Notes: a model not told the origin generated them from the sequence alone. Shown: positions 21,784-30,325, numbered from the stretch's first letter. The stretch: DNA of 64,000 bases from Acinetobacter brisouisimilis (GCF_000368265.1 NZ_KB851219.1:449920-513919); one strand, 5' to 3'. Program-made: numbers and translations.

Positions 21784-23139
21784 TTATTTTTGCCAAGAAA
21801 ATGGATGTTGTTTTTGTTCTTGTTCGTGATCTGGCCCTAGTGGAATACCAGTACGGTCACGCAGTGCCAAGGTTGCCACTAAACCAATTAATGTCATGAT
21901 CACTAAATAAATACTGACCGAATTGGTGCTGTGGGTGCTACTAATCAACCACGATGCGATCATTGGCGAAAATGCCCCACCCATAATTGCGCCTAGAGCG
22001 TAAGCAATCGACACTCCTGAAAAGCGCACCGATGCAGGAAATAGCTCCGAATAAAATGCTGACTGAGCGCCATAGGTCATGCCAATCCCGATAGAAAGCA
22101 GGCAAAGCGCAAGGGTCACTGACCAGATACTACCAATATTGACCAGTGGAAATAGTGCCAATACTCCAACCAGTTGAATGATCCAGCCCAGAATATAGGT
22201 ATTGCGACGCCCAATTTTGTCGGATAGACAGCCTGAAATCCATGTGAAGATGAGCCAGCATGCTGATGCCAACGTCACACTCATTAAAATCGCAGTCCGT
22301 GGCAAATGAATTGAACCTTCAGGGTTGGTGGTATAGTTTTGAATAAACCCACCTGTAGTCATATAGCCAATCGCACTATTGCCTGCAAAGACCAGTGCAG
22401 CGGTAATCACCAGTAGCGCATGATGCTTGAACAGGTCTTTTATAGGCGTTTTGGAATTGCTTTTGCGTTGTTTAATCTCTTCAAAAACAGGGCTTTCTTC
22501 GACTGAGCGGCGGATCCAGTGACCAACAAACAGCAGCACAATGCTAAATAAAAACGGAATCCGCCAGCCCCATTCCATAAAAGCGTCGCCCGGTGCAATG
22601 ACACCACTCATCAGTGCCAGCATTCCCGATGCCAGTAGCAAGCCCAGTGGTACGCCAATTTGAGGAAATGCACCAAAGCGTCCACGTTGATGGTTCGGTG
22701 CATGTTCAACTGCCATCAGCACCGCGCCGCCCCATTCGCCACCCGCAGAAAGTCCTTGAATAATCCGTAAGATCAACAGCCCAATCGGTGCAGCAAGACC
22801 AATCTGTGTATAGGTTGGCAAGACCCCAATCAGTGCAGTGGATAAGCCCATGCAGATGAGAGTAATAACCAAAACTGCACGTCGACCAAATTTATCGCCA
22901 TAATGGCCTGCTAAAAATGCACCAAGAGGCCGGAATAAAAAGCTGACACCCACAGTAGCAAAAACCAAAAGTGTCCCGAGGCTATTTCCCGCAGGGGCAA
23001 AGAATAGGTTTTTGAAAATCAGCGCGGCAGCACTGGCATAAATAAAAAAGTCATACCATTCAATGGTAGTTCCGATCACTGTTGCTAAAGCCACACGTCG
23101 TTCGCTCGATATCCTCTGAGCAGTCGTTGCTATATCCAT
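21784..23139 (-). CDS. MFS metabolite:H+ symporter (MHS family), likely aromatic or organic acid uptake
   Basis: This 451-residue protein has 12 helices and MHS marks: ATVIGTTIEWYDFFIYASAAALIF, GHYGDKFGRRAVL, RIIQGLSAGGEWGGAVLMAVEHAP and GCLSDKIGRRNTYI. It is a different subgroup from the KgtP-like protein at 2.3 kb. I start at ATG 23139, which has GGA nine bases upstream; a TTG ten codons earlier falls within 2 bp of an operator. Two palindromes lie in the promoter, so HpaR control is inferred and 4-HPA or a relative is a candidate substrate. The OprD porin gene follows. Confidence 0.85.
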   Translation of the reverse strand: MDIATTAQRISSERRVALATVIGTTIEWYDFFIYASAAALIFKNLFFAPAGNSLGTLLVFATVGVSFLFRPLGAFLAGHYGDKFGRRAVLVITLICMGLSTALIGVLPTYTQIGLAAPIGLLILRIIQGLSAGGEWGGAVLMAVEHAPNHQRGRFGAFPQIGVPLGLLLASGMLALMSGVIAPGDAFMEWGWRIPFLFSIVLLFVGHWIRRSVEESPVFEEIKQRKSNSKTPIKDLFKHHALLVITAALVFAGNSAIGYMTTGGFIQNYTTNPEGSIHLPRTAILMSVTLASACWLIFTWISGCLSDKIGRRNTYILGWIIQLVGVLALFPLVNIGSIWSVTLALCLLSIGIGMTYGAQSAFYSELFPASVRFSGVSIAYALGAIMGGAFSPMIASWLISSTHSTNSVSIYLVIMTLIGLVATLALRDRTGIPLGPDHEQEQKQHPFSWQK

Positions 23140-23170
23140 ATCAGATTTTCCAGAAATTTTTGTTGTCAAT

Positions 23171-23225
23171 ATAGTTAATATGCTAACTATATATTTAATA
23201 TATTAACTATATTGAGGCGTGTCTA
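23171..23225 (-). promoter_or_regulatory. Promoter with two palindromic operators, MFS symporter gene
   Basis: On the minus strand TAGACA (23225-23220), 17-bp spacer, TATATT (23202-23197). An exact TTAATATATTAA (23195-23206) covers the -10. A second, imperfect palindrome, ATAGTTAATATGCTAACTAT (23171-23190), follows at the expected transcript start. Centres are 20 bp apart, about two helical turns. Confidence 0.75.
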
Positions 23226-23305
23226 GAGGTTTATTTTATTTTTTTAGACAGCAATGCCAATACCAATCGGGGAGATTGGAGGCTGAAAATAAAAAAAGGT
23301 TTTTA

Positions 23306-23342
23306 CCTTTCTTTTCTGGGTGAAATCCTCAGAAAAGAAAGG
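23306..23342 (-). terminator. Terminator after the TorF-family gene
   Basis: CCTTTCTTTTCTG / CAGAAAAGAAAGG, a 13-bp perfect stem with an 11-nt loop, 10 bp past the stop. On the minus strand a T-rich tract follows. Confidence 0.8.
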
Positions 23343-23352
23343 GGATGAGATG

Positions 23353-24105
23353 TTAGAAAGACTTGCCGATACTAAAATATACAGTGCCATCGGTGGTTTT
23401 TGGCCCATGTTTCACATCGGTATCAATCCAGGATAGTTCAGTGTCTAAGCCTTTAATGTTGGTTTTCAGACCGACTTTGTAGTCCATATAGTGATCTGTG
23501 TTGCCATAGCCATAAGCTTGCTGGAATTTTGTCACGCTATCGAGTTTGGTATAACCCACAGAACCAATCAGGTTGATGGTTTTGTAAATCGGATAGCTAA
23601 ATGCAGCATTCAAATACATTTCATCGCCAGACTTCATCGCAAATTCTGGTGAGTAATAACCGCTCAGTGTCCAGTTATCACCTTCTTTAAAAGTGCTGTT
23701 ACGGCTATAAATCACACCAAATTCATGAAAAGCAGGATGATAGTCTTTGACGACACCAGGATAGTTGACATTGATATATTGAAAATCGAGCGTAGATTTA
23801 GCATCAATTTTCCATTGATAGCCTAAGTAATAATCAGCTTCAATGCTGTTACCTGGCAACAAATTGACATTGGATGCCCATAAATTCACATAAAAACCTG
23901 ATTTATGTGCAAGGGTTAAGCCACCTTGTACGCTAGGGTCATTGCTGGTTTGTGACAAGCCACGGAAACGGTAGTCGGTTGCCATAGTGACATTGCCTGT
24001 GACCGTAAAGGCATTTGCTGAAAGCCAGTCGTCTGCTGCCAAAGCCTGTTGTGTTGCGAGCCCCATAAATGAAAACAAGATGAAGGATGAACCTAAATAC
24101 TTCAT
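23353..24105 (-). CDS. TorF-family putative outer-membrane porin
   Basis: The 250-residue precursor has a signal peptide ending ALA-ADDW. The mature protein starts FTVTGNVTMATDYRFRGLSQTSNDPSVQGGLTLAHKSGFYVNLWASNV, the hallmark of the TorF/Gcw_chp family of small beta-barrels. It ends with a C-terminal Phe (VYFSIGKSF), as outer-membrane proteins do. The family's function is poorly known; a channel role is assumed. It stands alone between two terminators inside the catabolic island and is divergent from the amine oxidase gene, so it may aid uptake of the same substrates. Confidence 0.83.
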   Translation of the reverse strand: MKYLGSSFILFSFMGLATQQALAADDWLSANAFTVTGNVTMATDYRFRGLSQTSNDPSVQGGLTLAHKSGFYVNLWASNVNLLPGNSIEADYYLGYQWKIDAKSTLDFQYINVNYPGVVKDYHPAFHEFGVIYSRNSTFKEGDNWTLSGYYSPEFAMKSGDEMYLNAAFSYPIYKTINLIGSVGYTKLDSVTKFQQAYGYGNTDHYMDYKVGLKTNIKGLDTELSWIDTDVKHGPKTTDGTVYFSIGKSF

Positions 24106-24173
24106 AAAAACATTCCTTTTATTGAATCAAATCCAATGATTGAAAATTGAAAATAACGGTTTTTACTTATAAA

Positions 24174-24197
24174 AAAATCACCCTTAAGGATGATTTT
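24174..24197. other. Hairpin upstream of the TorF-family gene
   Basis: AAAATCA-CCC-TTAA-GG-TGATTTT, near-perfect with one mismatch. Similar in sequence to the hairpin at 18208-18229 (shared GGATGATTTT). Its role in this divergent promoter region is unknown. Confidence 0.4.
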
Positions 24198-24340
24198 GAA
24201 TGTGTGGATATTGCTGGTCTTTGATAGAAAATAGTCATTTTTATGGCTTGATTAATGATGTAAGTTTATATTTTTTATTAATTTATTAAAATTTTATTTT
24301 TTGGTTTTATAGACTTGTTGATACTGATTTTAGGAACTAT

Positions 24341-24386
24341 TTAATAAATTAATTATTGTGCTAATTAAATATATTTAATATATTAA
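24341..24386 (+). promoter_or_regulatory. Promoter and two operator copies, amine oxidase gene
   Basis: TTGTGC (24356-24361), 17-bp spacer, TATATT (24379-24384). The exact TTAATATATTAA (24375-24386) overlaps the -10. A variant TTAATAAATTAA (24341-24352) lies just upstream of the -35. Confidence 0.7.
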
Positions 24387-24434
24387 CTAATATGAGCGGT
24401 CTGAGTGAATACCGCATAAAACGAGGGATTGGTT

Positions 24435-25736
24435 ATGCATCCAGATGAAACAGCAACCTATTACACATCGACTAAAAAATATCATTTGAACTTTCCGCAG
24501 CTTGAGGCAGATCTTCAGGCAGATGTGGTGATTATTGGTGGTGGATTTTCAGGGATTCATACCGCACTCGAACTTGCGGAACATGGCGTTAAAAATATCG
24601 TGGTGCTTGAAGCACGCTATCTTGGATTTGGCGGTTCGGGGCGCAATGGCGGTCAGGTCATGGCAGGTATAGGGCATGACTTGGACAACATTAAGCATGA
24701 AGTGGGTGAAGAAGGTTTAAACACCATTTTTGAGCTAAGTGAACTGGGCCCGCAGATCATGCGTGAACGTATTGCAAAATATCAGATCGATGCAGATTTT
24801 GTAAATGGCTATGCCTATTTGGGCTTTAACCAGCGTCAGTCAAAGACCTTAAAGGCGTGGGAAAAACAGTTTAAAGCCAGCAATAGCCACGATGACATTT
24901 ACTACGTTGAAGGCGCTGACGTACAAAAGGTCGTGGGTTCAACCGCTTACCAAAGTGCTTTGGTGCATATGGGCGGTGGGCAGGTGCACTCGCTGAATTT
25001 GTTGCTGGGCGAAGCCAAAGCCTGCTCTGAAATTTACGGGGTGAAAATCTTTGAACATACGCCAGCCATCGAGATTGAGTACGGCAAAAAAATCAAAGTG
25101 CGTACTGCAAAAGGCTCGGTGACTGCGGACAAAATGGTTTGGGCGTGTGACAGCTTTCTCAACAAGCTTGAACCGACTTTGCATAAAACTACCATTAATA
25201 CCTATGCCTTTCAGCTCATGACCGAACCACTCAGTGATGAACTGATTCAGCGCATTAGTCCAATGCGTGGAGCTTATAGTGATATTCGTCCTGTGATTGA
25301 CTACTACCGCGTGACACCTGAAAACCGTTTGCTTTTTGGCGCGGCAACGCCCTTGTTTGACTATATTCCAAAGGATTTAAAAGCGTGGAATCGTGAACTG
25401 ATGCTGAAAATTTTCCCGTATCTGGTAGACGTTAAAATCGATCTGGCATGGGGTGGCCCAATGGCATCGACCAAAAATTTGTTCCCGCAAATCGGTACAC
25501 TGACTGAACAGAAAAATGTGTTTTATGTACAAGGTTACTGCGGTTTCGGCGTTACACCGAGTCAGATTATTTGCAAGATTCTGGCACAGGGCGTACTCGG
25601 CGGCAGTGAGCATTTCCAGCTTCTCAGTTCAGTATCGAAACCTGAAATTCCTTACAAAGATTCACTACGGGCAACCATGTGTACTTTGGGCAAATTCCTG
25701 CATCAGATCAAAGGTTATGGTCAGGGCAGACGTTAA
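24435..25736 (+). CDS. FAD-dependent amine oxidase, PuuB-like (candidate tyramine/aromatic amine oxidase)
   Basis: 433 residues of the DAO superfamily. The FAD site is ADVVIIGGGFSGIHTALELAEHG near residue 30, followed by GFGGSGRNGGQVMAGIG, typical of gamma-glutamylputrescine oxidase (PuuB) and relatives, and the C-terminal FAD contact GYCGFGVTPSQI. It should oxidise a primary amine to an aldehyde with release of ammonia and H2O2. In this island an aromatic amine such as tyramine is the logical substrate. GAGGGA precedes the ATG at 24435 and decides the start. The cupin gene follows in the same direction. A degenerate paralogue lies at 38.6-39.4 kb. Confidence 0.82.
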   Translation: MHPDETATYYTSTKKYHLNFPQLEADLQADVVIIGGGFSGIHTALELAEHGVKNIVVLEARYLGFGGSGRNGGQVMAGIGHDLDNIKHEVGEEGLNTIFELSELGPQIMRERIAKYQIDADFVNGYAYLGFNQRQSKTLKAWEKQFKASNSHDDIYYVEGADVQKVVGSTAYQSALVHMGGGQVHSLNLLLGEAKACSEIYGVKIFEHTPAIEIEYGKKIKVRTAKGSVTADKMVWACDSFLNKLEPTLHKTTINTYAFQLMTEPLSDELIQRISPMRGAYSDIRPVIDYYRVTPENRLLFGAATPLFDYIPKDLKAWNRELMLKIFPYLVDVKIDLAWGGPMASTKNLFPQIGTLTEQKNVFYVQGYCGFGVTPSQIICKILAQGVLGGSEHFQLLSSVSKPEIPYKDSLRATMCTLGKFLHQIKGYGQGRR

Positions 25737-25765
25737 TTGAATTATTTTTTGATGGAGAAATGACA

Positions 25766-26137
25766 ATGACTACATTCGTGACAATCAATCCGCAAGTACA
25801 ACTTGAAGACCTTGATGCTTGGGGACAAATTACTGACTTGGGTGGTGAGTTACTTGCCGATCACAATGTCGATATTTTTGGCAAAATGACGCTTGGAGCA
25901 CCAACCGATGCGATTAGTGCAGGCTACTTTGCAACTAAAAAGGGTAAATACCGTTTGGTTTATCCATTTTCAGAGCAGGCTGTGATTGTGGCAGGCGAGC
26001 TCAGCATTACTGACGAAAGCACAGGCGAAACACACAACTATAAAGCAGGTGATTTCTTCGTTGTAGCCAAAGGCACATCGACGGTTTGGGAAGTTAAAAG
26101 CGATTTCTTTATCAAGCATTACTTCGCAGCGGTGTAA
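25766..26137 (+). CDS. Small cupin-domain protein (DUF861/Cupin_3-like)
   Basis: The 124-residue single-domain cupin has a KYRLVYPFSEQAVIVAGELSITDESTGE strand pair and a GDFFVVAKGTSTVWEV second motif, as in the Cupin_3 family. The first cupin motif lacks the usual His pair, so metal binding is doubtful. Of two ATGs (25760 and 25766), the second is better placed after GGAG. It follows the amine oxidase gene by 29 bp and probably acts with it, perhaps in handling the amine or aldehyde product; its exact role is unknown. Confidence 0.75.
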   Translation: MTTFVTINPQVQLEDLDAWGQITDLGGELLADHNVDIFGKMTLGAPTDAISAGYFATKKGKYRLVYPFSEQAVIVAGELSITDESTGETHNYKAGDFFVVAKGTSTVWEVKSDFFIKHYFAAV

Positions 26138-26256
26138 TCGCTTCCATCTTCAGGTTTGGAGTACCGATTATTTCCCCTGTATATCGGTAGACCCATCTCC
26201 AAAGAGGGAGGGTGATCGCTGAAAAGAAGTAGTGAGCTTTAAGGCATTACCAAGGA

Positions 26257-26285
26257 AACAGATACCATCAGGTATCTGTTTTTTT
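26257..26285 (+). terminator. Terminator of the oxidase-cupin operon
   Basis: AACAGATACC / GGTATCTGTT, 10-bp perfect stem, 4-nt loop, T7 tail; about 120 bp after the cupin stop. Confidence 0.92.
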
Positions 26286-26290
26286 ATGAG

Positions 26291-27154
26291 TTAACGAAGG
26301 TTCTGTAGGCGTTTTAAAGTTTCTAAAATATACTTAATCATACTTGCATGATCATTATAGCCAATACTGCGAGAAGTGACGGATTGGGTATATTCATCAA
26401 ATGCATGTGCATAATTTCCATGATTATGCGTTTTGTATGGTTGTTTCAATGTATTTTCAACGATGCTAATAAATTGATTGCGTTGAGATGATTGCATTGG
26501 AATAAGTTTTAAGATCATATCTTTGCCTGTGAGTTGCATTTTGATGCTGAGTTGAACATCTTCATGTCCAATTTCTAGGCGAATTTGTGGATCTTGTGGG
26601 ATAGAAAGATCGGGCCGTTGAATGATTAAACCTGATAGTTCAGGCGCATTGATTAGTTCTGTATATAGGGTTTCTAGCTTTTCAATAATTAAGTTTTCTG
26701 AAATTTTATGGCGTTGGTCATCACTAAATTTACCTGAGCGATCATTGGCAAGTTTAATCTTACGAGGAATATCAATGCCTGAAATTTCAGAATAGTTGGC
26801 ATGTAGATGTTGAGTATAGTCACGGATATTTTGATGACGATGTCCATGTATCTGATTGTTTAAACGCTCAAAACCATACACCCATTTGATTAGTGTTGCT
26901 TCAACGGCAAAGGCTTCTTCTTCCGTTGCAAAGCGTCCGACCACGACACGTTGCAAGGTATATCCTGCATCTTGAATAGCTTTAACTTTGGCTTCGATAC
27001 TATTCAATTGAGCTTTGTCGAGTTCAAAGCTACGTAGCATCCGTTGACCTGTGCCTTTACCGACATAGACGACGCTATTATCTCGAGGGTCACGAAATTC
27101 ATAGACATAATAAGGTAATAACGGAATGTCTTGATCTGTACGTTCATCTATCAT
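26291..27154 (-). CDS. GIY-YIG (LEM-3-like) nuclease-domain protein
   Basis: The 287-residue protein opens with a GIY-YIG-like module: PYYVYEFRDPRDNSVVYVGKGTGQRML (residues ~12-40), then VVVGRFATEEEAFAVEATLIKWV, which brings the expected Glu. This matches the LEM-3-like subgroup often found in defence or accessory loci. The rest (residues ~120-287) is polar and unassigned, with RSIGYNDHASMIKYILETLKRL at the end. No operator precedes it, and it has no clear link to aromatic catabolism. It appears to be an insertion between the amine oxidase operon and the GlcG-like gene. DNA cleavage is inferred from the fold only. Confidence 0.7.
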   Translation of the reverse strand: MIDERTDQDIPLLPYYVYEFRDPRDNSVVYVGKGTGQRMLRSFELDKAQLNSIEAKVKAIQDAGYTLQRVVVGRFATEEEAFAVEATLIKWVYGFERLNNQIHGHRHQNIRDYTQHLHANYSEISGIDIPRKIKLANDRSGKFSDDQRHKISENLIIEKLETLYTELINAPELSGLIIQRPDLSIPQDPQIRLEIGHEDVQLSIKMQLTGKDMILKLIPMQSSQRNQFISIVENTLKQPYKTHNHGNYAHAFDEYTQSVTSRSIGYNDHASMIKYILETLKRLQNLR

Positions 27155-27198
27155 AGGTTGAGATTCCTATAATCAAAAAATCGGTCTTGATGATCAGA

Positions 27199-27651
27199 TT
27201 AATTGGTCGAAAGTTGACAGGTAAACAAGGCACTTTGTGCAATTTCAACATCTTGTGAGATTGAACCGCCACTGACTCCAATACCTCCAATTAGTTGTCC
27301 CTGACAAAAAATTGGTAAACCACCACCGATACCGAGCAAACGTTCATCGCTGTGTTGCATACCATACAGGCGCTGATCAGGCTGAATCAGTTCGGCAAAT
27401 TCCGAGCTGCTACGTCGAAGGGCGGCGGCGGTAAAGGCTTTCTTTTGTGCAAAGGCATAACTGACCACGGGTGCATTATCCATGCGGGCATAACTCACCA
27501 TATTACCTTGTGCATCGACAATACAAATCACCACATCGATCTGAAGTTTGCGGGCTGTATTCAGTGCAGCTTGGGTCAGTTGTTGCGCCGTTTGTAGGTT
27601 AATGACGGGTTTTAAATTAAAAAATAAATTGGAAGGTGCTTTGGTGTTCAT
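27199..27651 (-). CDS. GlcG/HbpS-like heme-binding family protein
   Basis: 150 residues with the DUF336 pattern: LTQAALNTARKLQIDVVICIVDAQGNMVSYARMDNAPVVSYAFAQKKAFTAAAL, then GIGGGLPIFCQGQLIGGIGVSGGSISQDVEIAQ. Members bind heme or corrinoids or are of unknown role, and often lie in catabolic operons. The start overlaps the stop of the upstream MFS gene as ATGA, so the two are translationally coupled. Together they form a two-gene unit behind a candidate HpaR operator. Confidence 0.85.
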   Translation of the reverse strand: MNTKAPSNLFFNLKPVINLQTAQQLTQAALNTARKLQIDVVICIVDAQGNMVSYARMDNAPVVSYAFAQKKAFTAAALRRSSSEFAELIQPDQRLYGMQHSDERLLGIGGGLPIFCQGQLIGGIGVSGGSISQDVEIAQSALFTCQLSTN

Positions 27652-28814
27652 GTCTTGTCCTGAAACAAAAAAATACTGCAACATGCCACTGTACCACAGG
27701 CAGCCATAACGCCTGTCATGGCAAGTGTGGAGTTGGCAACATAAAATAAAGTCACTAAATAACTGGCAACTGCCCCCAAGCCGAATTGTAAGGACACTGC
27801 AAGTGCTGACGCCGTACCCGCCAGGTTCGGAAATAAATGCAGCAAACTGGCGATCGAATTTGCCCCGATAGCCCCTGTCATGCCAACAAATAAACACTGC
27901 CCAAGCATGATCCACAAGGCTTGATCATGTGCAGTCAGGCTTAAACTCAACAAAAACAAGCCTGCGGCACATGCCAAACTGGCAAAGGCTTGGAGTAATT
28001 GCTTTGGGCTATAGCGCTTGAGCAGTCGGGTATTGAGATAAGAAAATACGATGATGGTAAAAATATTGGAAGCAAATACTAGCGCGTACTGGGTTGCAGA
28101 AAAATGAAACTGCTGAATAAAAATAAACGATGAGCCTGTAATGTAGGCAAACATACCTGCAAAAGTCCCACCCAAGCACAGCATATAGCCCCAACTGGCT
28201 TTGACTTTCATGACTTGCCAGTAATTCGCCAGCAAATTATGTGCAACACCGACAGGTTTTTTATGCTCAATCTGCCGATAAACCGCATATAAAATCAGGC
28301 AGGAAAACAGGCTTAAAAATACAAAAATTGCCTGCCAATGATATAACTGCATGATGATGCTACCAAAAATTGGTGCGATCAATGTCGCAATCATGGTGAC
28401 AATATGCATAAATGACAAGATTTTCGGGGTTTCCTGTGGCGGAAACAAATCGCGCACCAGTGCCCGCGAAATGACCGAAGCAGAGGCGCCACCAATGGCT
28501 TGCAGCAAACGGAAAAACACCAGTGACTCAATATTAAAAGCAAACACACAACCCAGTGATGCCATTACATAAATACTGATTCCGACCAATAACAATGGTT
28601 TACGCCCCAGACTGTCTGACAGTGGACCATAAACCAGCATGCCCAAACTAAACCCAATGAAGAAAATGGTAATTGAAAGCTGGACTTGGGATGCGCTGGC
28701 GTGTAGATCATGTGCAATAGTCGGCAGGCTTGGCAAATACATGTCAATAGACAGAGGGCCAAATGCCACCAGCATGCCCAATAAATAAATCAGGCGCTTT
28801 GATGAAGTTGCCAC
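27648..28814 (-). CDS. Bcr/CflA-family MFS drug-resistance-type transporter
   Basis: 388 residues with 12 helices. The opening YLLGMLVAFGPLSIDMYLPSLPTIAHDLHASASQVQLSI and the loop YGPLSDSLGRKPLLLVG are the Bcr/CflA (DHA1) signature, and RLLQAIGGASASVISRALVRD follows in TM4-5. Such proteins export drugs or metabolites by proton antiport. The palindrome at 28869-28880 lies 55 bp before the ATG, so HpaR-type control is inferred; export of aromatic intermediates or toxic amine products would fit. Coupled by ATGA to the GlcG-like gene. Confidence 0.85.
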   Translation of the reverse strand: MATSSKRLIYLLGMLVAFGPLSIDMYLPSLPTIAHDLHASASQVQLSITIFFIGFSLGMLVYGPLSDSLGRKPLLLVGISIYVMASLGCVFAFNIESLVFFRLLQAIGGASASVISRALVRDLFPPQETPKILSFMHIVTMIATLIAPIFGSIIMQLYHWQAIFVFLSLFSCLILYAVYRQIEHKKPVGVAHNLLANYWQVMKVKASWGYMLCLGGTFAGMFAYITGSSFIFIQQFHFSATQYALVFASNIFTIIVFSYLNTRLLKRYSPKQLLQAFASLACAAGLFLLSLSLTAHDQALWIMLGQCLFVGMTGAIGANSIASLLHLFPNLAGTASALAVSLQFGLGAVASYLVTLFYVANSTLAMTGVMAACGTVACCSIFLFQDKT

Positions 28815-28868
28815 GAATATTTCTCGACGCTGTGTTTAGACGATTATTATGACAAAAAACAATATTTG

Positions 28869-28880
28869 TTAATATATTAA
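28869..28880. promoter_or_regulatory. Palindromic operator TTAATATATTAA upstream of the Bcr/CflA-GlcG operon
   Basis: Exact copy of the 12-mer, 55 bp upstream of the transporter ATG on the minus strand. No strong -35 was recognised at the right distance, so the promoter itself is uncertain. Confidence 0.65.
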
Positions 28881-28954
28881 ATAATAAAAAATATAAGTTT
28901 TTCATATTTAGACTGCATTAAAATGATGCAACTTGCACTAATAGGCATCTAATT

Positions 28955-29770
28955 TTAACAATGCAGTATTTGACCAGCATAATAATGAACCTGATTTAAA
29001 AAAGCATGTGGTGAGGTATTACCATACTTTTTAAAGTCTTTGCTGAAATGTGATTGGTCGTTATAACCTAAGTCATATGCTAAGTCAGAGAGGCTATGCT
29101 GTGGGGTGTGCTGTAAGCGTTGAATTGCAGATTGAAACCGCATCATGTTGAAAAAAGACTTGGGACATAAACCTGTGTCTTGTTTAAAGGTTCGCTGGAT
29201 ATGCCGTGAAGAATAACCAGTCAGTTGCTCTAGTTCCTTGATTTTAAACTGTGAGGTTGAGCGATAAATGCATTTTAAAACAGCCAGGCTAATGTCAGAC
29301 AGCGCATGCATAAAATGCTGGTTCATGAATTGCTCAAAGCAGCGAATACGCTGCTCAAAATGATTATTTTTAATAATTTGTTCAATTAAAACATTAGCTT
29401 GTGGAAGTATGTCTAGCAGTTTGTATTCTTGATCAAGCAGTTCATGCGCAGCAAGCTGCTGAAACTGTGGAATTACACCGGGGTGAAAACGCACGCCAAA
29501 ATAATGTACGCCTGCATGCAGTTGAACGGTCTTGGCACTTAAGGTTGTTCCACAAATCCAGGCATGCGCTTGGCTGGTGTTACATTCAAATAAAATGTCC
29601 ACACAGCCATCGGGAATCGCAATCACCTGATCTTGAGTGTCGGCGAGTTCCAAATCATAGTAGTCGGAAATCAACGGATGATTGACCTGACGGCGTTGTT
29701 GATGCAAACGCGAACAGAACACAAAAAACGGCTGCTCAGGAAAAATCGTGCGGGTAAAGATCGACATCAT
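28955..29770 (-). CDS. AraC-family transcriptional regulator
   Basis: 271 residues. The C-terminal ~100 residues hold the double helix-turn-helix of AraC/XylS proteins: IKELEQLTGYSSRHIQRTFKQDTGLCPKSFFNMMRF and DLAYDLGYNDQSHFSKDFKKYGNTSPHAF. The N-terminal half (IPDGCVDILFECN, AGVHYFGVRFHPGVIP) is the DUF6597-type sensory domain found in many AraC regulators. Two adjacent ATGs are possible starts. It is upstream of the Bcr/CflA gene on the same strand, 140 bp away, and may regulate neighbouring transporter genes. Its ligand is unknown. Confidence 0.85.
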   Translation of the reverse strand: MMSIFTRTIFPEQPFFVFCSRLHQQRRQVNHPLISDYYDLELADTQDQVIAIPDGCVDILFECNTSQAHAWICGTTLSAKTVQLHAGVHYFGVRFHPGVIPQFQQLAAHELLDQEYKLLDILPQANVLIEQIIKNNHFEQRIRCFEQFMNQHFMHALSDISLAVLKCIYRSTSQFKIKELEQLTGYSSRHIQRTFKQDTGLCPKSFFNMMRFQSAIQRLQHTPQHSLSDLAYDLGYNDQSHFSKDFKKYGNTSPHAFLNQVHYYAGQILHC

Positions 29771-29842
29771 CTATTCACCATCAGTCAAGTATCGGGTGTA
29801 AAGCAAAGATAGTGCCAAAGTAATTAGTTCAGGCGTTTAGCG

Positions 29843-30110
29843 TATGGACTTTGCTGGGTTTCAAGCTGTGCAGGACGACACAGGCATTAATCCGAGCAAG
29901 GGTGATGACTATCAATTGTCGCTAAGTCGGGTATTTGTATGGCGCCATTTGCAAGTCGCGTTTGAGCCTGACCAAACTGAATCGTGAGCAGTTGATGCTT
30001 TGCAGCCAGCAGATCTGATTGATGATGTGCAGCACAATCCTTGTGTTTTTGCATTCTTGAATCCATGTCGTTTTTTTACAAGATTTTCCAAATCCGTTCT
30101 GTCAATAATA
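29843..30110 (+). pseudogene. Possible relic of a coding sequence, unidentified
   Basis: The gap 29771-30325 is about 550 bp. A 47-codon ATG frame (29843-29986) reads with coding-like composition (MDFAGFQAVQDDTGINPSKG, then LSRVFVWRHLQVAFEPDQTE). A second open stretch in another frame follows from about 29993 (AVDALQPADLIDDVQ, NPCVFAFLNPCRFF). Together they look like a frameshifted gene remnant. I do not recognise the family. Confidence 0.35.
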
Positions 30111-30325
30111 AATTCACACCCTGAATTTTGCGGCTATTGACCCTAAAAATAAGCGGTTGTTGTGATTCCACAGCGCTTAAATTTAAGCTGTATCTTAGCA
30201 ATTTATTTGCAGTTGGTTAATCCAAATTTAGCTAAAGTCGAGCGATAAATTTTACGGGATGTAAAACCTGATGCAAATGCATCAGTTTGAGTTGTCACAG
30301 TACATCAGAGATATGGAGAGTGGAG

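Noticed and set aside
27652..27915. N-terminal extension of the GlcG-like gene to 27915
   Set aside because: The extra 88 residues are Cys/His/Arg-rich with no domain, and they lie entirely within the coding sequence of the MFS transporter in another frame; the ATGA overlap at 27648-27651 is the natural start.
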